Shown: positions 41,601-48,822 of the stretch, piece by piece
How the letters are laid out: every line of letters starts with the position of its first letter
How positions within the stretch are numbered: position 1 is the first letter of the stretch
Origin: AC-32 sp963821495
GTDB lineage: Bacteria > Actinomycetota > Thermoleophilia > Gaiellales > Gaiellaceae
Length of the DNA: 64,000 bases
Direction of reading: 5' to 3'
Assembly (NCBI GenBank): GCA_963821495.1
Contig: CAWGEA010000003.1
Span: 620,001 to 684,000, forward strand
The notes under the pieces: generated by a model
What the model was told of the DNA's origin: nothing
What the model saw: only the letters and a program-made list of their open reading frames with translations
Database searches by the model: none
Program-made: the position numbers and the translations under genes

Positions 41601-42318
41601 GTCGCTGCACATGCGCTTCACGGCGCGTGACGGCCGCGGTGGGAGCAACTTCGCGGACACGACCCTGCTGCTCGCGAACACCGCGGGGCCGTTCCTCGTC
41701 ACGTCGCCGAACACGGCCGTGTCGCTCCCGGGTGACTCGACCCAGACGGTGACGTGGGACGTGGCGAACACCGACGTCGCGCCCGTCGGGACGACCGACG
41801 TCAGGATCAGCCTCTCGGTGGACGGCGGCCACACGTATCCGTACGTGCTGGCGGCCTCGACGCCGAACACGGGCTCGGCGTCCGTCGTCCTGCCGATGGT
41901 CGGGACGACTCACGCGCGCGTGAAGATCGAGGCCGTCGACAACGTCTTCTTCGACGTCTCGAACGCCGACTTCGCGATCACGTGGCCCTTCACCGGCTTC
42001 TTCCCGCCGGTCGCCAACCCGCCCGGCGTGAACCCCGCCAAGGCTGGGAGCTCGGTCCCGCTGAAGTTCAGCCTCGGCGGCGACCGCGGCCTCGCGATCC
42101 TGGCGGACGGCTACCCGGCGTCCGTCCAGGTCGACTGCGTCACCGGCGCACCGCTCGGCTCGCCCGCGCCGACGAGCTCGGCCGACGGGCTCACGTTCGC
42201 TAACGGCGCGTACAGCTACGTCTGGAAGACCGACAAGAGCTGGGTCGGGACGTGCCGCCAGCTGCAGATCCTGCTCGTCGACGGCACGTTGCACACGGCG
42301 CGGTTCAGCTTCAAGTAA
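38605..42318 (+). CDS. Large secreted metzincin metalloprotease (reprolysin-like) with beta-sandwich repeats
   Basis: 1237 residues with a signal peptide and a propeptide-like region. The zinc motif HEMGHQFSGNH is at residues 384-394 (HExxHxxGxxH) and the Met-turn SSIMAYAG follows about 35 residues later. The region from about 510 to 940 contains repeats of the type NTVTIATPGAHTLQVGDTVT / NTVTVRTSAAHNRSVGDFVT, then ones like FTLNYDGN. A cadherin/Ig-like module (SATDADGDPLTYAWEQ) and a C-terminal PxKF-type domain (KAGSSVPLKFSLGG) complete it. It should be an exported endopeptidase. ATG 38605 is preceded by AAGGGGAGAGG. Twin direct repeats at about 40155 and 40370 share the VGDxVTIxGxGVAxYNGT pattern. 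Confidence 0.88.
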   Translation: MKESGSRRHRAPRWPGRIGSVIFALVSITAVVAVAMPAGAGSTKRAFRDAHGTRAFWHQTSLRTAIARSATSPAVRVRTAGVRSFTLNRPALRKVLATAPREFTRAARVRPAVVSLPAPNGRFQRFALARSAIMAPGLQRKHPAIRTYSGHGIDDSAATIHADLSPFGFHASVRSPGGGWYIDPFFRKNPNLYVSYHGQQLKKSFPFVEHALAGVRATAAVAAPEANPPTGAVLRNYRLALITDPGYSDYVGGPAAVTAAKVTLMNRVDQVYEEDLAVRMQLIANNDLLNLNTWAAATAPNGPCGAAACFTQAQVTGCSSTTRARFVIGQIIGASNYDIGHLALGQPGGGVANLGVVGRSNKAGGCTGIPTPVGDFYAIDYVAHEMGHQFSGNHPFNGNQLNCSGGNRNANNSVEPGSGSSIMAYAGICLTDDLQRHSDPYFSQRSQQEISTYTFSNQVAINEVQTASLRHFGGGNEVQVVTFGPGYSQAAAVQPLSVAINQAPNATSRGGAEEHGNTVTIATPGAHTLQVGDTVTISGVGVADYNGTWTVTAVPTTRSFQYTNPVSGLATSGGGSVALAAPGLTESGNTVTVRTSAAHNRSVGDFVTIAGAGVAAYNGTYAITAVPSPRSFEYTNPTAGLASSGGGSATYFGPFQVRIGGSDSAVVGGSGQPYNATNIQNAINAISGFVGTVTVTGAASTGFTVTYGGASAGVDVPNLELVNLSCGGCFASIEETNHGGAFDSFTLNYDGNVSAPVVNGVNYSPAGILAALTPILPAGATATVAGFGGGAFGNTGFQVTFTGALAATNVPVLLGVQDFTAGASGFVGETDKGGPVDNQGTTTSTGNSIPQVSAPAQYTIPLRTPFSLTGSATDADGDPLTYAWEQNDRGASPNGAGTSLLINTKTNGPLFAMFPQSGQISDADSLLYDSPGENHLGNDPTRVFPDLQQILDNNTNADTGSCPPGPIAQPVPQASTECYSEFLPTSDYVGVAGVNADPLSLHMRFTARDGRGGSNFADTTLLLANTAGPFLVTSPNTAVSLPGDSTQTVTWDVANTDVAPVGTTDVRISLSVDGGHTYPYVLAASTPNTGSASVVLPMVGTTHARVKIEAVDNVFFDVSNADFAITWPFTGFFPPVANPPGVNPAKAGSSVPLKFSLGGDRGLAILADGYPASVQVDCVTGAPLGSPAPTSSADGLTFANGAYSYVWKTDKSWVGTCRQLQILLVDGTLHTARFSFK

Positions 42319-42331
42319 GACGCGGATCGAC

Positions 42332-42364
42332 CCGGGGGCGCGGCTTTCTCGGCCGCGCCCCCGG
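42332..42364 (+). terminator. Terminator hairpin after the metzincin gene
   Basis: Perfect 13-bp stem CCGGGGGCGCGGC/GCCGCGCCCCCGG with a TTTCTCG loop, 14 bp after the stop codon. It precedes the next leaderless promoter directly. Confidence 0.7.
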
Positions 42365-42367
42365 CGC

Positions 42368-42373
42368 TAGGCT
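42368..42373 (+). promoter_or_regulatory. -10 hexamer TAGGCT, leaderless promoter of the cupin gene
   Basis: Ends 6 nt before ATG 42380. Confidence 0.6.
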
Positions 42374-42379
42374 GCGCGC

Positions 42380-42913
42380 ATGGCCGCGCCCGAGGCGAGC
42401 ATCGAGCAGACCGACGAGGGCGCGCTCGTCGCCTCGCCGGGGTGGTTCGTCCTGAACGCCGCCGAGTCGGCGTGGATGCGCGACGACAGGGGCGGCGAGT
42501 GGATGGACTTCGGCGCGCCGGAGGGCGAGTTCCAGCGGTACGGCATCGGCATCCACGTGCTGCACCCCGGGCAGGTCAACGGCCTCTACCACTCGGAGAG
42601 CGTGCAGGAGGACTTCCTCGTCCTCTCCGGCCAGTGCCTGCTGCTCGTGGAGGAGGAGGAGCGGCACCTGAAGGCCTGGGACTTCGTCCACTTCGCGCCG
42701 GGCACGCGACACATCTGCATCGGCGCCGGCGACGGCCCCTGCGCGATCCTGATGGCCGGCGCGCGCGGCCCCGGGAAGGCGCTGCACTACCCGGTCACCG
42801 AACTGGCGCAGAAGCACGGCGTGGCCGCGCCCGAGGAGACCGACGACCCGCGGCGGGCCTACCGCGAGTGGCCGCGGAACTTCCGCCGCGTGCGCGCCAG
42901 CTGGCCGCTGTAA
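42380..42913 (+). CDS. Cupin-domain protein
   Basis: 177 residues with one cupin barrel. Motif 1 covers HVLHPGQVNGLYHSESVQEDFLVLSG with His and Glu metal ligands, and motif 2 covers WDFVHFAPGTRHICIG. Conserved single-domain cupins of this type are common in actinobacteria; function and ligand are unknown. It is leaderless and followed after 26 bp by the response regulator, which has its own hexamer. Confidence 0.82.
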   Translation: MAAPEASIEQTDEGALVASPGWFVLNAAESAWMRDDRGGEWMDFGAPEGEFQRYGIGIHVLHPGQVNGLYHSESVQEDFLVLSGQCLLLVEEEERHLKAWDFVHFAPGTRHICIGAGDGPCAILMAGARGPGKALHYPVTELAQKHGVAAPEETDDPRRAYREWPRNFRRVRASWPL

Positions 42914-42924
42914 GCCGCGAGTCG

Positions 42925-42930
42925 TAGGCT
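42925..42930 (+). promoter_or_regulatory. -10 hexamer TAGGCT before the response regulator
   Basis: Ends 9 nt before GTG 42940. Confidence 0.45.
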
Positions 42931-42939
42931 GTTCTCACG

Positions 42940-43623
42940 GTGGACGAGCACGTGCTGCTCGTGGAGGACGACCCCTCGATCCGCGAGGTGGCGACGCTCG
43001 GGCTTCAACAGGCGGGTCTTCGCGTCACGGCCGTGGGCGACGGGCGGGAGGGCGTCGACCGCTTTCGCGAGGGCGGGATCGACCTCGTCGTGCTCGACGT
43101 GATGCTGCCGTCACTCGACGGCTTCGAGGTCTGCCGCGAGATTCGTCGCGACAGCGGGACGCCGATCGTGATGCTGACCGCGCGGAGCGAGCTGCACGAC
43201 GTCGTGGTCGGGCTCGAGCTGGGCGCCGACGACTACATCACGAAGCCGTTCGAGCTGCCCGAGCTCGTCGCGCGTGTGAAGGCGGTGCTACGGCGCGCGA
43301 CTCCCGTCGAGACCGGGGGCACGATCAGCGCGGGCGGCCTCGAGATCGACCCGGACGGGTTCACAGTGCGCAAGGGCGGGGAGGAGATCGCGCTGACCGC
43401 GACCGAGTTCCGGCTCCTGCTCGAGCTCGCGCGGCGGCCGAAGCAGGTGTTCACGCGCGTACTGCTGCTGGAGCTGGTCTGGAACTACGACTACCTCGGC
43501 GACTCAAGGCTCGTCGACGCCGCCATCCAGCGCCTCCGGGCGAAGGTCGAGGACGACCCGAAGCAGCCCGAGCTGATCAAGACCGTGCGCGGCGTCGGCT
43601 ATCGGTTCGGCTCGGGTTCGTGA
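42940..43623 (+). CDS. Two-component response regulator, OmpR/PhoB family
   Basis: 227 residues. The receiver domain has the acidic DD at residues 10-11, the phosphoacceptor Asp53 in VLDVMLPSLDG, TAR and the Lys switch in ADDYITKPF. The C-terminal winged helix (residues about 130-225) has LTATEFRLLLELARRPKQVF and RLRAKVEDDPKQPELIKTVRGVGYRF (quoted in part), as in PhoB/PhoP. It is paired with the kinase that overlaps its stop (GTGA). OmpR-type proteins bind 11-bp-spaced direct repeats, which are seen before two downstream transcription units (45000 and 47860). Confidence 0.95.
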   Translation: MDEHVLLVEDDPSIREVATLGLQQAGLRVTAVGDGREGVDRFREGGIDLVVLDVMLPSLDGFEVCREIRRDSGTPIVMLTARSELHDVVVGLELGADDYITKPFELPELVARVKAVLRRATPVETGGTISAGGLEIDPDGFTVRKGGEEIALTATEFRLLLELARRPKQVFTRVLLLELVWNYDYLGDSRLVDAAIQRLRAKVEDDPKQPELIKTVRGVGYRFGSGS

Positions 43624-44957
43624 CCCTCCGCCGCCGGCTGACCGTCGTGCTCGCGCTCGCGGTCGGGCTCTCGGCGGCCGCGCTCGGCACCGGCTCCTAC
43701 TTCCTGGTGCGGCACAACCTGCTCGCGGACTCCGTCGACGCGGGCGTCCTCCAGACCCGGCGCAACCTCGAGCTCTCGCGCGACTACAAGTCGTCTTCGA
43801 AGCTGTTGCAGGCGTTCGAGCGGCGGGGCCTGGTCGCGGTCGTCGCCAGCGATGGCAGCGTCGTCTCGAGCTTCTTCTTCGGGCTGCGACAGGTTCCCGC
43901 GCAGTTGCGGGACATCGTCCGGCGCGGCGAGCTCGGTTACCAGCGCACGCTGGTAGCCGGCGACCACTACCTCGTCACCGGCGGCCCGGGCGGCGGGCGT
44001 GAGCTCTACTTCTTCTTCCCGGAGAACGGGCTTCGGCACGAGCTCGTGCAGTTCCGCAACATCCTCCTCGGAGGCGTGGGCATCCTGGTTCTGCTCGCCG
44101 CGCTCGGGGGCGTCGTGCTCGCGCGCAGCACGCTACGACCCGTGGCGCGCGCCAGCGAGGCCGCGCATTCACTCGCGGAGGGCCTGCTCGAGACGCGCCT
44201 GCCCGTCGAGGGCAAGGACGAGTTCGGCGCCTGGGCGCAGTCGTTCAACGAGATGGCGGCCGCGCTGGAGGCGAAGATCGCCGCGCTCTCCGCGGCCCAG
44301 GCGCGCGAGCGTCGCTTCACCTCCGACGTCGCGCACGAACTCCGCACTCCGCTGACGGCGCTCGTCGGGGAGGCGTCGCTGCTCGCCGAGCACGTCGAGC
44401 GGATGCCTCCGGAGTCGCGCCGGCCGGCCGAGCTGCTGATCGCCGACGTCGGGCGGCTGCGTCGGCTCGTCGAGGAGCTGATGGAGATCTCGCGCTTCGA
44501 CGCCGGCGCCGAGCGCGTATACGCGGAGGAGGTCGACGTGACGGCGCTCGTGTCGGCCACCGTGCGCGCACGGGGCTGGGACGGGCGCGTGCGAGTGGAA
44601 GGCGACGGGCTGAAGGTGACCAGCGACCCACGTCGCCTGGAGCGGATCGTGGCGAACCTCGTCGACAACGCCTTCGAGCACGGCGGCTCCGCGGTGACGG
44701 TTCGCGTCGCCAGCGAGGGGATCGAGGTCGCCGACGACGGCCCGGGCATCGCGCCCGAGCACCTGCCGCACCTGTTCGAGCGCTTCTACAAGGCCGACGA
44801 GTCGCGCAGCGGCGGCGGCACCGGCCTCGGCCTGGCGATCGCGCGCGAGAACGCGCTGCTCCTGGGCGGCGACCTCGAGGTCGAGAGCGAGCCCGGCGCC
44901 GGCAGCCGCTTCACGCTGCGGTTCCCGGCGGCTGAGCCGCCCACCGCCCTTTCGTAG
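43620..44957 (+). CDS. Sensor histidine kinase
   Basis: 445 residues. Two membrane helices (residues about 8-31 and 146-168) flank an extracytoplasmic sensor of about 115 residues. A HAMP domain follows, then the H-box FTSDVAHELRTPLTAL (His about 239). The N-box is NLVDNAFEHGG, and the G-boxes are DDGPGIAPEHLPHLF and GGGTGLGLAIA. It phosphorylates the upstream response regulator. The sensed signal is unknown; the genes that follow encode exported proteins, so an envelope or extracellular cue is plausible. No terminator separates it clearly from the next unit, but that unit has its own candidate promoter. Confidence 0.95.
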   Translation: MTLRRRLTVVLALAVGLSAAALGTGSYFLVRHNLLADSVDAGVLQTRRNLELSRDYKSSSKLLQAFERRGLVAVVASDGSVVSSFFFGLRQVPAQLRDIVRRGELGYQRTLVAGDHYLVTGGPGGGRELYFFFPENGLRHELVQFRNILLGGVGILVLLAALGGVVLARSTLRPVARASEAAHSLAEGLLETRLPVEGKDEFGAWAQSFNEMAAALEAKIAALSAAQARERRFTSDVAHELRTPLTALVGEASLLAEHVERMPPESRRPAELLIADVGRLRRLVEELMEISRFDAGAERVYAEEVDVTALVSATVRARGWDGRVRVEGDGLKVTSDPRRLERIVANLVDNAFEHGGSAVTVRVASEGIEVADDGPGIAPEHLPHLFERFYKADESRSGGGTGLGLAIARENALLLGGDLEVESEPGAGSRFTLRFPAAEPPTALS

Positions 44958-44999
44958 CGACCGCGGCGCCGCGAGGCCCTTTGCGTTGTGGCAGAACCG

Positions 45000-45014
45000 T
45001 TACGCGGTCGTGAC
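45000..45014 (+). promoter_or_regulatory. Direct-repeat box (TTAC/TGAC, 11-bp period), candidate response-regulator site B
   Basis: TTACGCGGTCGTGAC. The reverse complement GTCACGACCGCGTAA matches the GTAA-N7-GTAA pattern of sites A, C and D. It lies about 45-60 bp upstream of the likely start of transcription, with a TGTAAT -10 at 45048-45053, immediately after the two-component genes. Confidence 0.55.
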
Positions 45015-45047
45015 CTGTGCGTTTCCGGCGCCCGACAGCATCACGGG

Positions 45048-45053
45048 TGTAAT
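45048..45053 (+). promoter_or_regulatory. -10 hexamer TGTAAT
   Basis: TGTAAT, 17 nt before ATG 45070, with an AAGGGAGCG ribosome site between. No good -35, as expected for an activator-dependent promoter. Confidence 0.45.
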
Positions 45054-45069
45054 CGAAGAAGGGAGCGTC

Positions 45070-45273
45070 ATGAGCGCCACGACCCACCGGCACACCTGTG
45101 AGCTGGCCTTCCGGGAGGCGGACGGGCTCGCGGTCGTCCTCCTCTGGCACGCACGCGCCGACGAGGTGACCGTGGCCGTCGACGACGCGCGCACCGGCGA
45201 CCAGTTCGAGATCGTCGTCGACCGCGAGCGCGCGCTCGACGCCTTCTACCACCCCTACGCGTACGCGGCCTGA
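45070..45273 (+). CDS. Small hypothetical protein in the two-component-linked operon
   Basis: 67 residues, no signal peptide, with the sequence CELAFREADGLAVVLLWHARADEVTVAVDDARTGDQ in its middle (quoted in part: LAVVLLWHARADEVTVAVDD). ATG 45070 has a good upstream AAGGGAG. Its composition and ending (FYHPYAYAA) are those of small actinobacterial proteins of unknown role. It starts the unit controlled by site B, followed by two exported-protein genes. Confidence 0.65.
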   Translation: MSATTHRHTCELAFREADGLAVVLLWHARADEVTVAVDDARTGDQFEIVVDRERALDAFYHPYAYAA

Positions 45274-45304
45274 CGGCCTCGCCTCGCCTCGCAGGAGGTT
45301 CCCC

Positions 45305-46414
45305 ATGTCCACGCTCACGCTCCCCAAGCGCTCCCTCGCCGCCGCGACGCTCGTCGCCGCCGTGGCACTCCTGGCCGCCGCATGCGGCCGGAGCGGCTCG
45401 GCCCCGGCTCCGGGCGCGCAACCGGCTTCTCCGCAGGTGCGCTGGCAGGCCCTGGCCCCCGCGCCGATCCGCGTCGATGCCTACCTGGCCACCGCCTGGA
45501 CCGGCAAGGAGCTGATCGTGTCCGGCGTCTGCTGCACCGCGAGCGACGGCACCCTGCTCCGGGCGAAGAACGTCGCCGCTGCCTACGACCCCGCCTCGGG
45601 CACCTGGCGGGAGCTTCCGCGGCCGCTCGGAGACACGGCAGACCCGGTCGCACGCACGGCCGTCTGGACCGGCAAGGAGACGCTCCTCTGGGGTGCCTTC
45701 AAGGCGACCGCCTACGACCCGCAAAGCAACCGCTGGCGGCTTCTGCCGCCTGCACCGACCGGTCACGGGATGGCCATCTGGACCGGGCACGAGATGATCG
45801 GCTGGGGTGGAGGCTGCTGCGGCGACGCCTGGTCGGACGGCTCCGCCTACGACCCGGCCGCGAACTCGTGGCGCAAGCTTGCGCCCTCGCCGCTTGCGCC
45901 CTCGCAGCACCCGCTGGCGGCGTGGACCGGGCGCAGGCTGATCGTCGTCGTCTCCGGGATCGATCCCGACGGCAAGCCGTACCCGGCGAGTCTCGCCCGT
46001 GCGGCCGCCTACGAGCCGCGCGCCGACACGTGGCGGCGGCTCCCCGCGCCGCCGCCCGGCGCGGGCGGGACCGCGGCCTGGGACGGTCGTGAGCTCCTCG
46101 TCGCCGGCGGCTCGAGCGCCGCGTTCGCCTTCGACCCGGGTGCAGAGCGCTGGCGGCGGCTGGCCCCGGCTCCGTCCGCACAGCCGGTCTCGAGCGCGAT
46201 CTGGACCGGAAGCCGGCTCGTGCTCTTCGACGGCCCGCGGGCGCCTGCTCTGGCCTACGACCCGAGGACGGACCGCTGGTCGAGGTTGCCGAAGCTCCCG
46301 TTCGCCGCGCACCTCGACCTCGCCGCCGTCTGGACCGGGCACCGGGTGCTCGTCTGGACAGGTGCCGGCGCGGGCGCCGCCCTCCCCCTGACGACCGAAA
46401 GGAGCGTCCGATGA
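45305..46414 (+). CDS. Lipoprotein with a Kelch-type six-bladed beta-propeller
   Basis: 369 residues. The signal peptide has the lipobox LLAAAC (Cys about 27). Six repeats of the form xxWTGKExxxxG (AVWTGKETLLWG, AIWTGHEMIGWGG, AAWTGRRLIVVVSG, AAWDGRELLVAGG, AIWTGSRLVLFDG, AVWTGHRVLVWTG), each preceded by AYDPxxxxWRxLPPAP, are Kelch/galactose-oxidase-like blades. It is likely anchored to the membrane exterior; ligand unknown. The ATG has AGGAGG 7 nt upstream. The stop overlaps the next ATG (ATGA). Confidence 0.88.
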   Translation: MSTLTLPKRSLAAATLVAAVALLAAACGRSGSAPAPGAQPASPQVRWQALAPAPIRVDAYLATAWTGKELIVSGVCCTASDGTLLRAKNVAAAYDPASGTWRELPRPLGDTADPVARTAVWTGKETLLWGAFKATAYDPQSNRWRLLPPAPTGHGMAIWTGHEMIGWGGGCCGDAWSDGSAYDPAANSWRKLAPSPLAPSQHPLAAWTGRRLIVVVSGIDPDGKPYPASLARAAAYEPRADTWRRLPAPPPGAGGTAAWDGRELLVAGGSSAAFAFDPGAERWRRLAPAPSAQPVSSAIWTGSRLVLFDGPRAPALAYDPRTDRWSRLPKLPFAAHLDLAAVWTGHRVLVWTGAGAGAALPLTTERSVR

Positions 46415-47811
46415 AAATGCTTCACGTACTCCTCTCGACACTCGCACTCGGCGGCGCGCTGCTGGCGGCCGCGGGAGGCTCGGCAGAGGCCGGGAGCTCC
46501 GGCTCCCAGCGGCTCGAGGTGGGCGGCGGGGCGGCGAATCTCGTCGCGCCGGGCGACCGCTTCGTCGTCCGCTACTCGGTCTACTCCGGCAGCAAGGCCG
46601 TGCGGGGGACGCTCTACGTCCGCAACGACCTGCAGCGTGCCTTCACGCGGCTCCCGCTGACACGCGCGAACGGCTACCAGCGGCAGGTGCCGGCGCGCCT
46701 CCTGCGCGGCAGCAAGCTCTTCTACTACGCGGTCTTCCGCGACCCCCGGAGCGGGCGCTCGCTGTCGCTTCCGGCGCGCGGCGCGCGTGGGCCACGGGTC
46801 GCGTGGCTGCTGGCGAAGCCGTTCGTCGTTCGGCTCGGGAGCGGCCGCGGCCAGGCGCGCGCGCCCGAGGCCGTCGTCGCGCGAGCACCGGCGAGCGCCG
46901 TCGGCTGGCGCAACCCGCCTCCGGGCGAGGGCCTGAAGGCCGGCCCGCAGACGTTCCTCGTCGCCCGGGACGGCTCGATCTGGGTCGAGGACGAGGTCAA
47001 CAACCGGCTGCTGGTGTGGAGGCCAGGGGCTCCGGACGCGATCGCCCGCGCGGTGCCGCTGCCTCCAGGCTCGGACCGGAGCGACCTCGCCTTCGGCCCC
47101 GGCGGCTCGCTGTACCTCACGCGAATCGTCGGCGTCGGCACGAAGACGCACATCGTGCTCGACCGCCTCGCGCCCTCCGGCAAGAGGGTCTGGGAGGCGA
47201 AGCTCGGCGGCGTCTACTCGCCCTTCGCCAAGACCTTCGTGCTCGGGGTGAACGCGCCCCTGCGCCAGGGCCCGGACGGCGGCCTCTACTGCCTCGCCTT
47301 CATGGGCATGTTCGGCGCGGACGAGTGGGGGTGGATGCCGGTCACGACGCCTTCGGGACGGCCGCTCGCCCCGGCGGCCCAGCGGCGCGGAACCCGCTGG
47401 CCGTTCGAGCCCGTCGCGGGCGGGCTGCGGCTGATCGGGCCGGAGCTCTACGCGCCCCGGGACGACGTCGCCGCCCAGGAGGTGCGCTACGCGCTCGTCG
47501 ACCGGCGCGGCCACGTTGCGCGGGCGTGGCGGATCCTCAGCGACACCGGGATCGATCTCCATCTGACCGTGACCGAGGTCGCTGCAGGCGATCCGGTCGT
47601 CTTCCTCGACCGCTACGGCGACGGCGCGGGACCGGGGTACGAGATCCTGCGGCTCGGGCGGCACGGTTTGCGCGACCGCTTCTCGCTGCCCCGCGCCCTC
47701 TGGGGCGACACCGTGCTGCCGGACCTGCGCGTCGGCCCGGACGGCAAGCTCTACGCGCTCGCCACGTCGCCGCAGACGGGGGTCGCGGTCGCTCGCTACA
47801 ACCTGCGGTAG
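46411..47811 (+). CDS. Secreted protein with propeller-like repeats
   Basis: 466 residues. A signal peptide (MKMLHVLLSTLALGGALLAA) is followed by a beta-sandwich of about 110 residues, then a region with NHL/SMP-30-like segments: FLVARDGSIWVEDEVNNRLL, LAFGPGGSLYLTRI, LRVGPDGKLYALA. It is coupled to the Kelch lipoprotein by ATGA overlap. Function unknown; a binding or sensing role outside the cell is likely. Confidence 0.78.
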   Translation: MKMLHVLLSTLALGGALLAAAGGSAEAGSSGSQRLEVGGGAANLVAPGDRFVVRYSVYSGSKAVRGTLYVRNDLQRAFTRLPLTRANGYQRQVPARLLRGSKLFYYAVFRDPRSGRSLSLPARGARGPRVAWLLAKPFVVRLGSGRGQARAPEAVVARAPASAVGWRNPPPGEGLKAGPQTFLVARDGSIWVEDEVNNRLLVWRPGAPDAIARAVPLPPGSDRSDLAFGPGGSLYLTRIVGVGTKTHIVLDRLAPSGKRVWEAKLGGVYSPFAKTFVLGVNAPLRQGPDGGLYCLAFMGMFGADEWGWMPVTTPSGRPLAPAAQRRGTRWPFEPVAGGLRLIGPELYAPRDDVAAQEVRYALVDRRGHVARAWRILSDTGIDLHLTVTEVAAGDPVVFLDRYGDGAGPGYEILRLGRHGLRDRFSLPRALWGDTVLPDLRVGPDGKLYALATSPQTGVAVARYNLR

Positions 47812-47859
47812 GCCGCCCGAGCACCCGACTTCAAGCCGTGGGTGACCGTGGCGGAGCCG

Positions 47860-47874
47860 TTACACGGCCGTTAC
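47860..47874 (+). promoter_or_regulatory. Direct-repeat box (TTAC, 11-bp period), candidate response-regulator site C
   Basis: TTACACGGCCGTTAC; the reverse complement is GTAACGGCCGTGTAA. The flanks GTGGCGGAGCC here and GTGGCAGAACC at site B are also nearly identical. It lies 70 bp upstream of the GerMN lipoprotein start, with a GGCAGAAAT box at 47908 resembling the -10 region of site A. Confidence 0.55.
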
Positions 47875-47943
47875 GCGCGGGCGGCACGATGACTGTGGAT
47901 CACGAGGGCAGAAATCCGCCCCCGGCGTCGAAAGGGAGGGACC

Positions 47944-48822
47944 ATGAAGAAGCTCATAGCTCTCGCAGCCCTCGCCGTTGCCGGTGGAGCGCTCGCGGTC
48001 GCCGTCACCGGCTGCGGCTCCGAGCACGCGGTCTCGCTCGGCGAGCCCTCGACGGGCGCAACGACGACCGCGCCCGAGCAGACCGGGACCTCGCCGACGC
48101 CCAACCAGGTCTCGCTCGAGGTCTGGTTCGCGCGGCAGGACGGTCTCGTCGCCGTCCGGCGCACCCACGACCCGACACCGCTAGTGGCCACCACGGCCGT
48201 CAAGGCACTGCTCGCAGGGCCGACGGCCGGGGAGCGCGCCGCCGGCTTCGTCTCGGCGGTCCCGGCCGGGACGCGCCTGCTCGGGATCGGCATCCGCGAC
48301 GGGCTCGCCACGGTCGACCTGACCTCGGAGTACCAGTCCGGGGGCGGCTCGCTCTCGATGCAGATGCGGCTGGCCCAGGTCGTCTACACGCTGACGCAGT
48401 TCCCGACGGTGCAGAAGGTGCGCTTCCGCCTCGACGGCACGCCCGTGAACGTGTTCTCGAGCGAGGGCATCGTGCTCGACCACCCGGTCGGCCGCAACGA
48501 CTATGCGGACCTGCTGCCGGCGATCGATGTCGCGAAGCCCGCGCCGGACACGCGCGTCACCAGCCCGGTGACCGTGTCGGGCACGGCGAACGTGTTCGAG
48601 GCGAACGTGACCGTCGAGATCCTGGACGCGAAGGGCAAGGTCGTCGGCAAGACGTTCACGACCGCGACCTGCGGCACCGGCTGCCGCGGCAGCTACTCGG
48701 TGCCGGTGACCTTCAAGGTCTCGAAGGAGCAGCCGGGGACGATCGTCGTCCACGACGACGACGCGGCGGGCACCGGCAAGCCGCCGCACGAGGTGCGGGT
48801 GCCGGTCACGCTCGCGCCGTAG
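47944..48822 (+). CDS. Lipoprotein with GerMN and Gmad2-type Ig-like domains
   Basis: 292 residues. Signal peptide with lipobox AVTGC (Cys about 24) and a Thr/Pro linker. Residues about 55-165 form a GerMN domain (LEVWFARQDGLVAVRRTH, VKALLAGPTAGERAAGF, GIGIRDGLATVDLTSEY, VVYTLTQFPTVQKVRF). The C-terminal roughly 100 residues are a Gmad2-type immunoglobulin-like domain (SPVTVSGTANVFEANVTVEIL). GerMN occurs in sporulation proteins but is also common in non-spore actinobacterial lipoproteins such as LpqB. Regulation by the nearby two-component system is suggested by site C. The 3' end overlaps the convergent gene by 17 bp. Confidence 0.9.
   Translation: MKKLIALAALAVAGGALAVAVTGCGSEHAVSLGEPSTGATTTAPEQTGTSPTPNQVSLEVWFARQDGLVAVRRTHDPTPLVATTAVKALLAGPTAGERAAGFVSAVPAGTRLLGIGIRDGLATVDLTSEYQSGGGSLSMQMRLAQVVYTLTQFPTVQKVRFRLDGTPVNVFSSEGIVLDHPVGRNDYADLLPAIDVAKPAPDTRVTSPVTVSGTANVFEANVTVEILDAKGKVVGKTFTTATCGTGCRGSYSVPVTFKVSKEQPGTIVVHDDDAAGTGKPPHEVRVPVTLAP

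Noticed and set aside
38785..42294. 1169-codon frame antisense to the metzincin gene
   Set aside because: Arg/Val/Asp/Gly-rich without motifs; the sense frame has signal peptide, HExxHxxGxxH and recognisable repeats.
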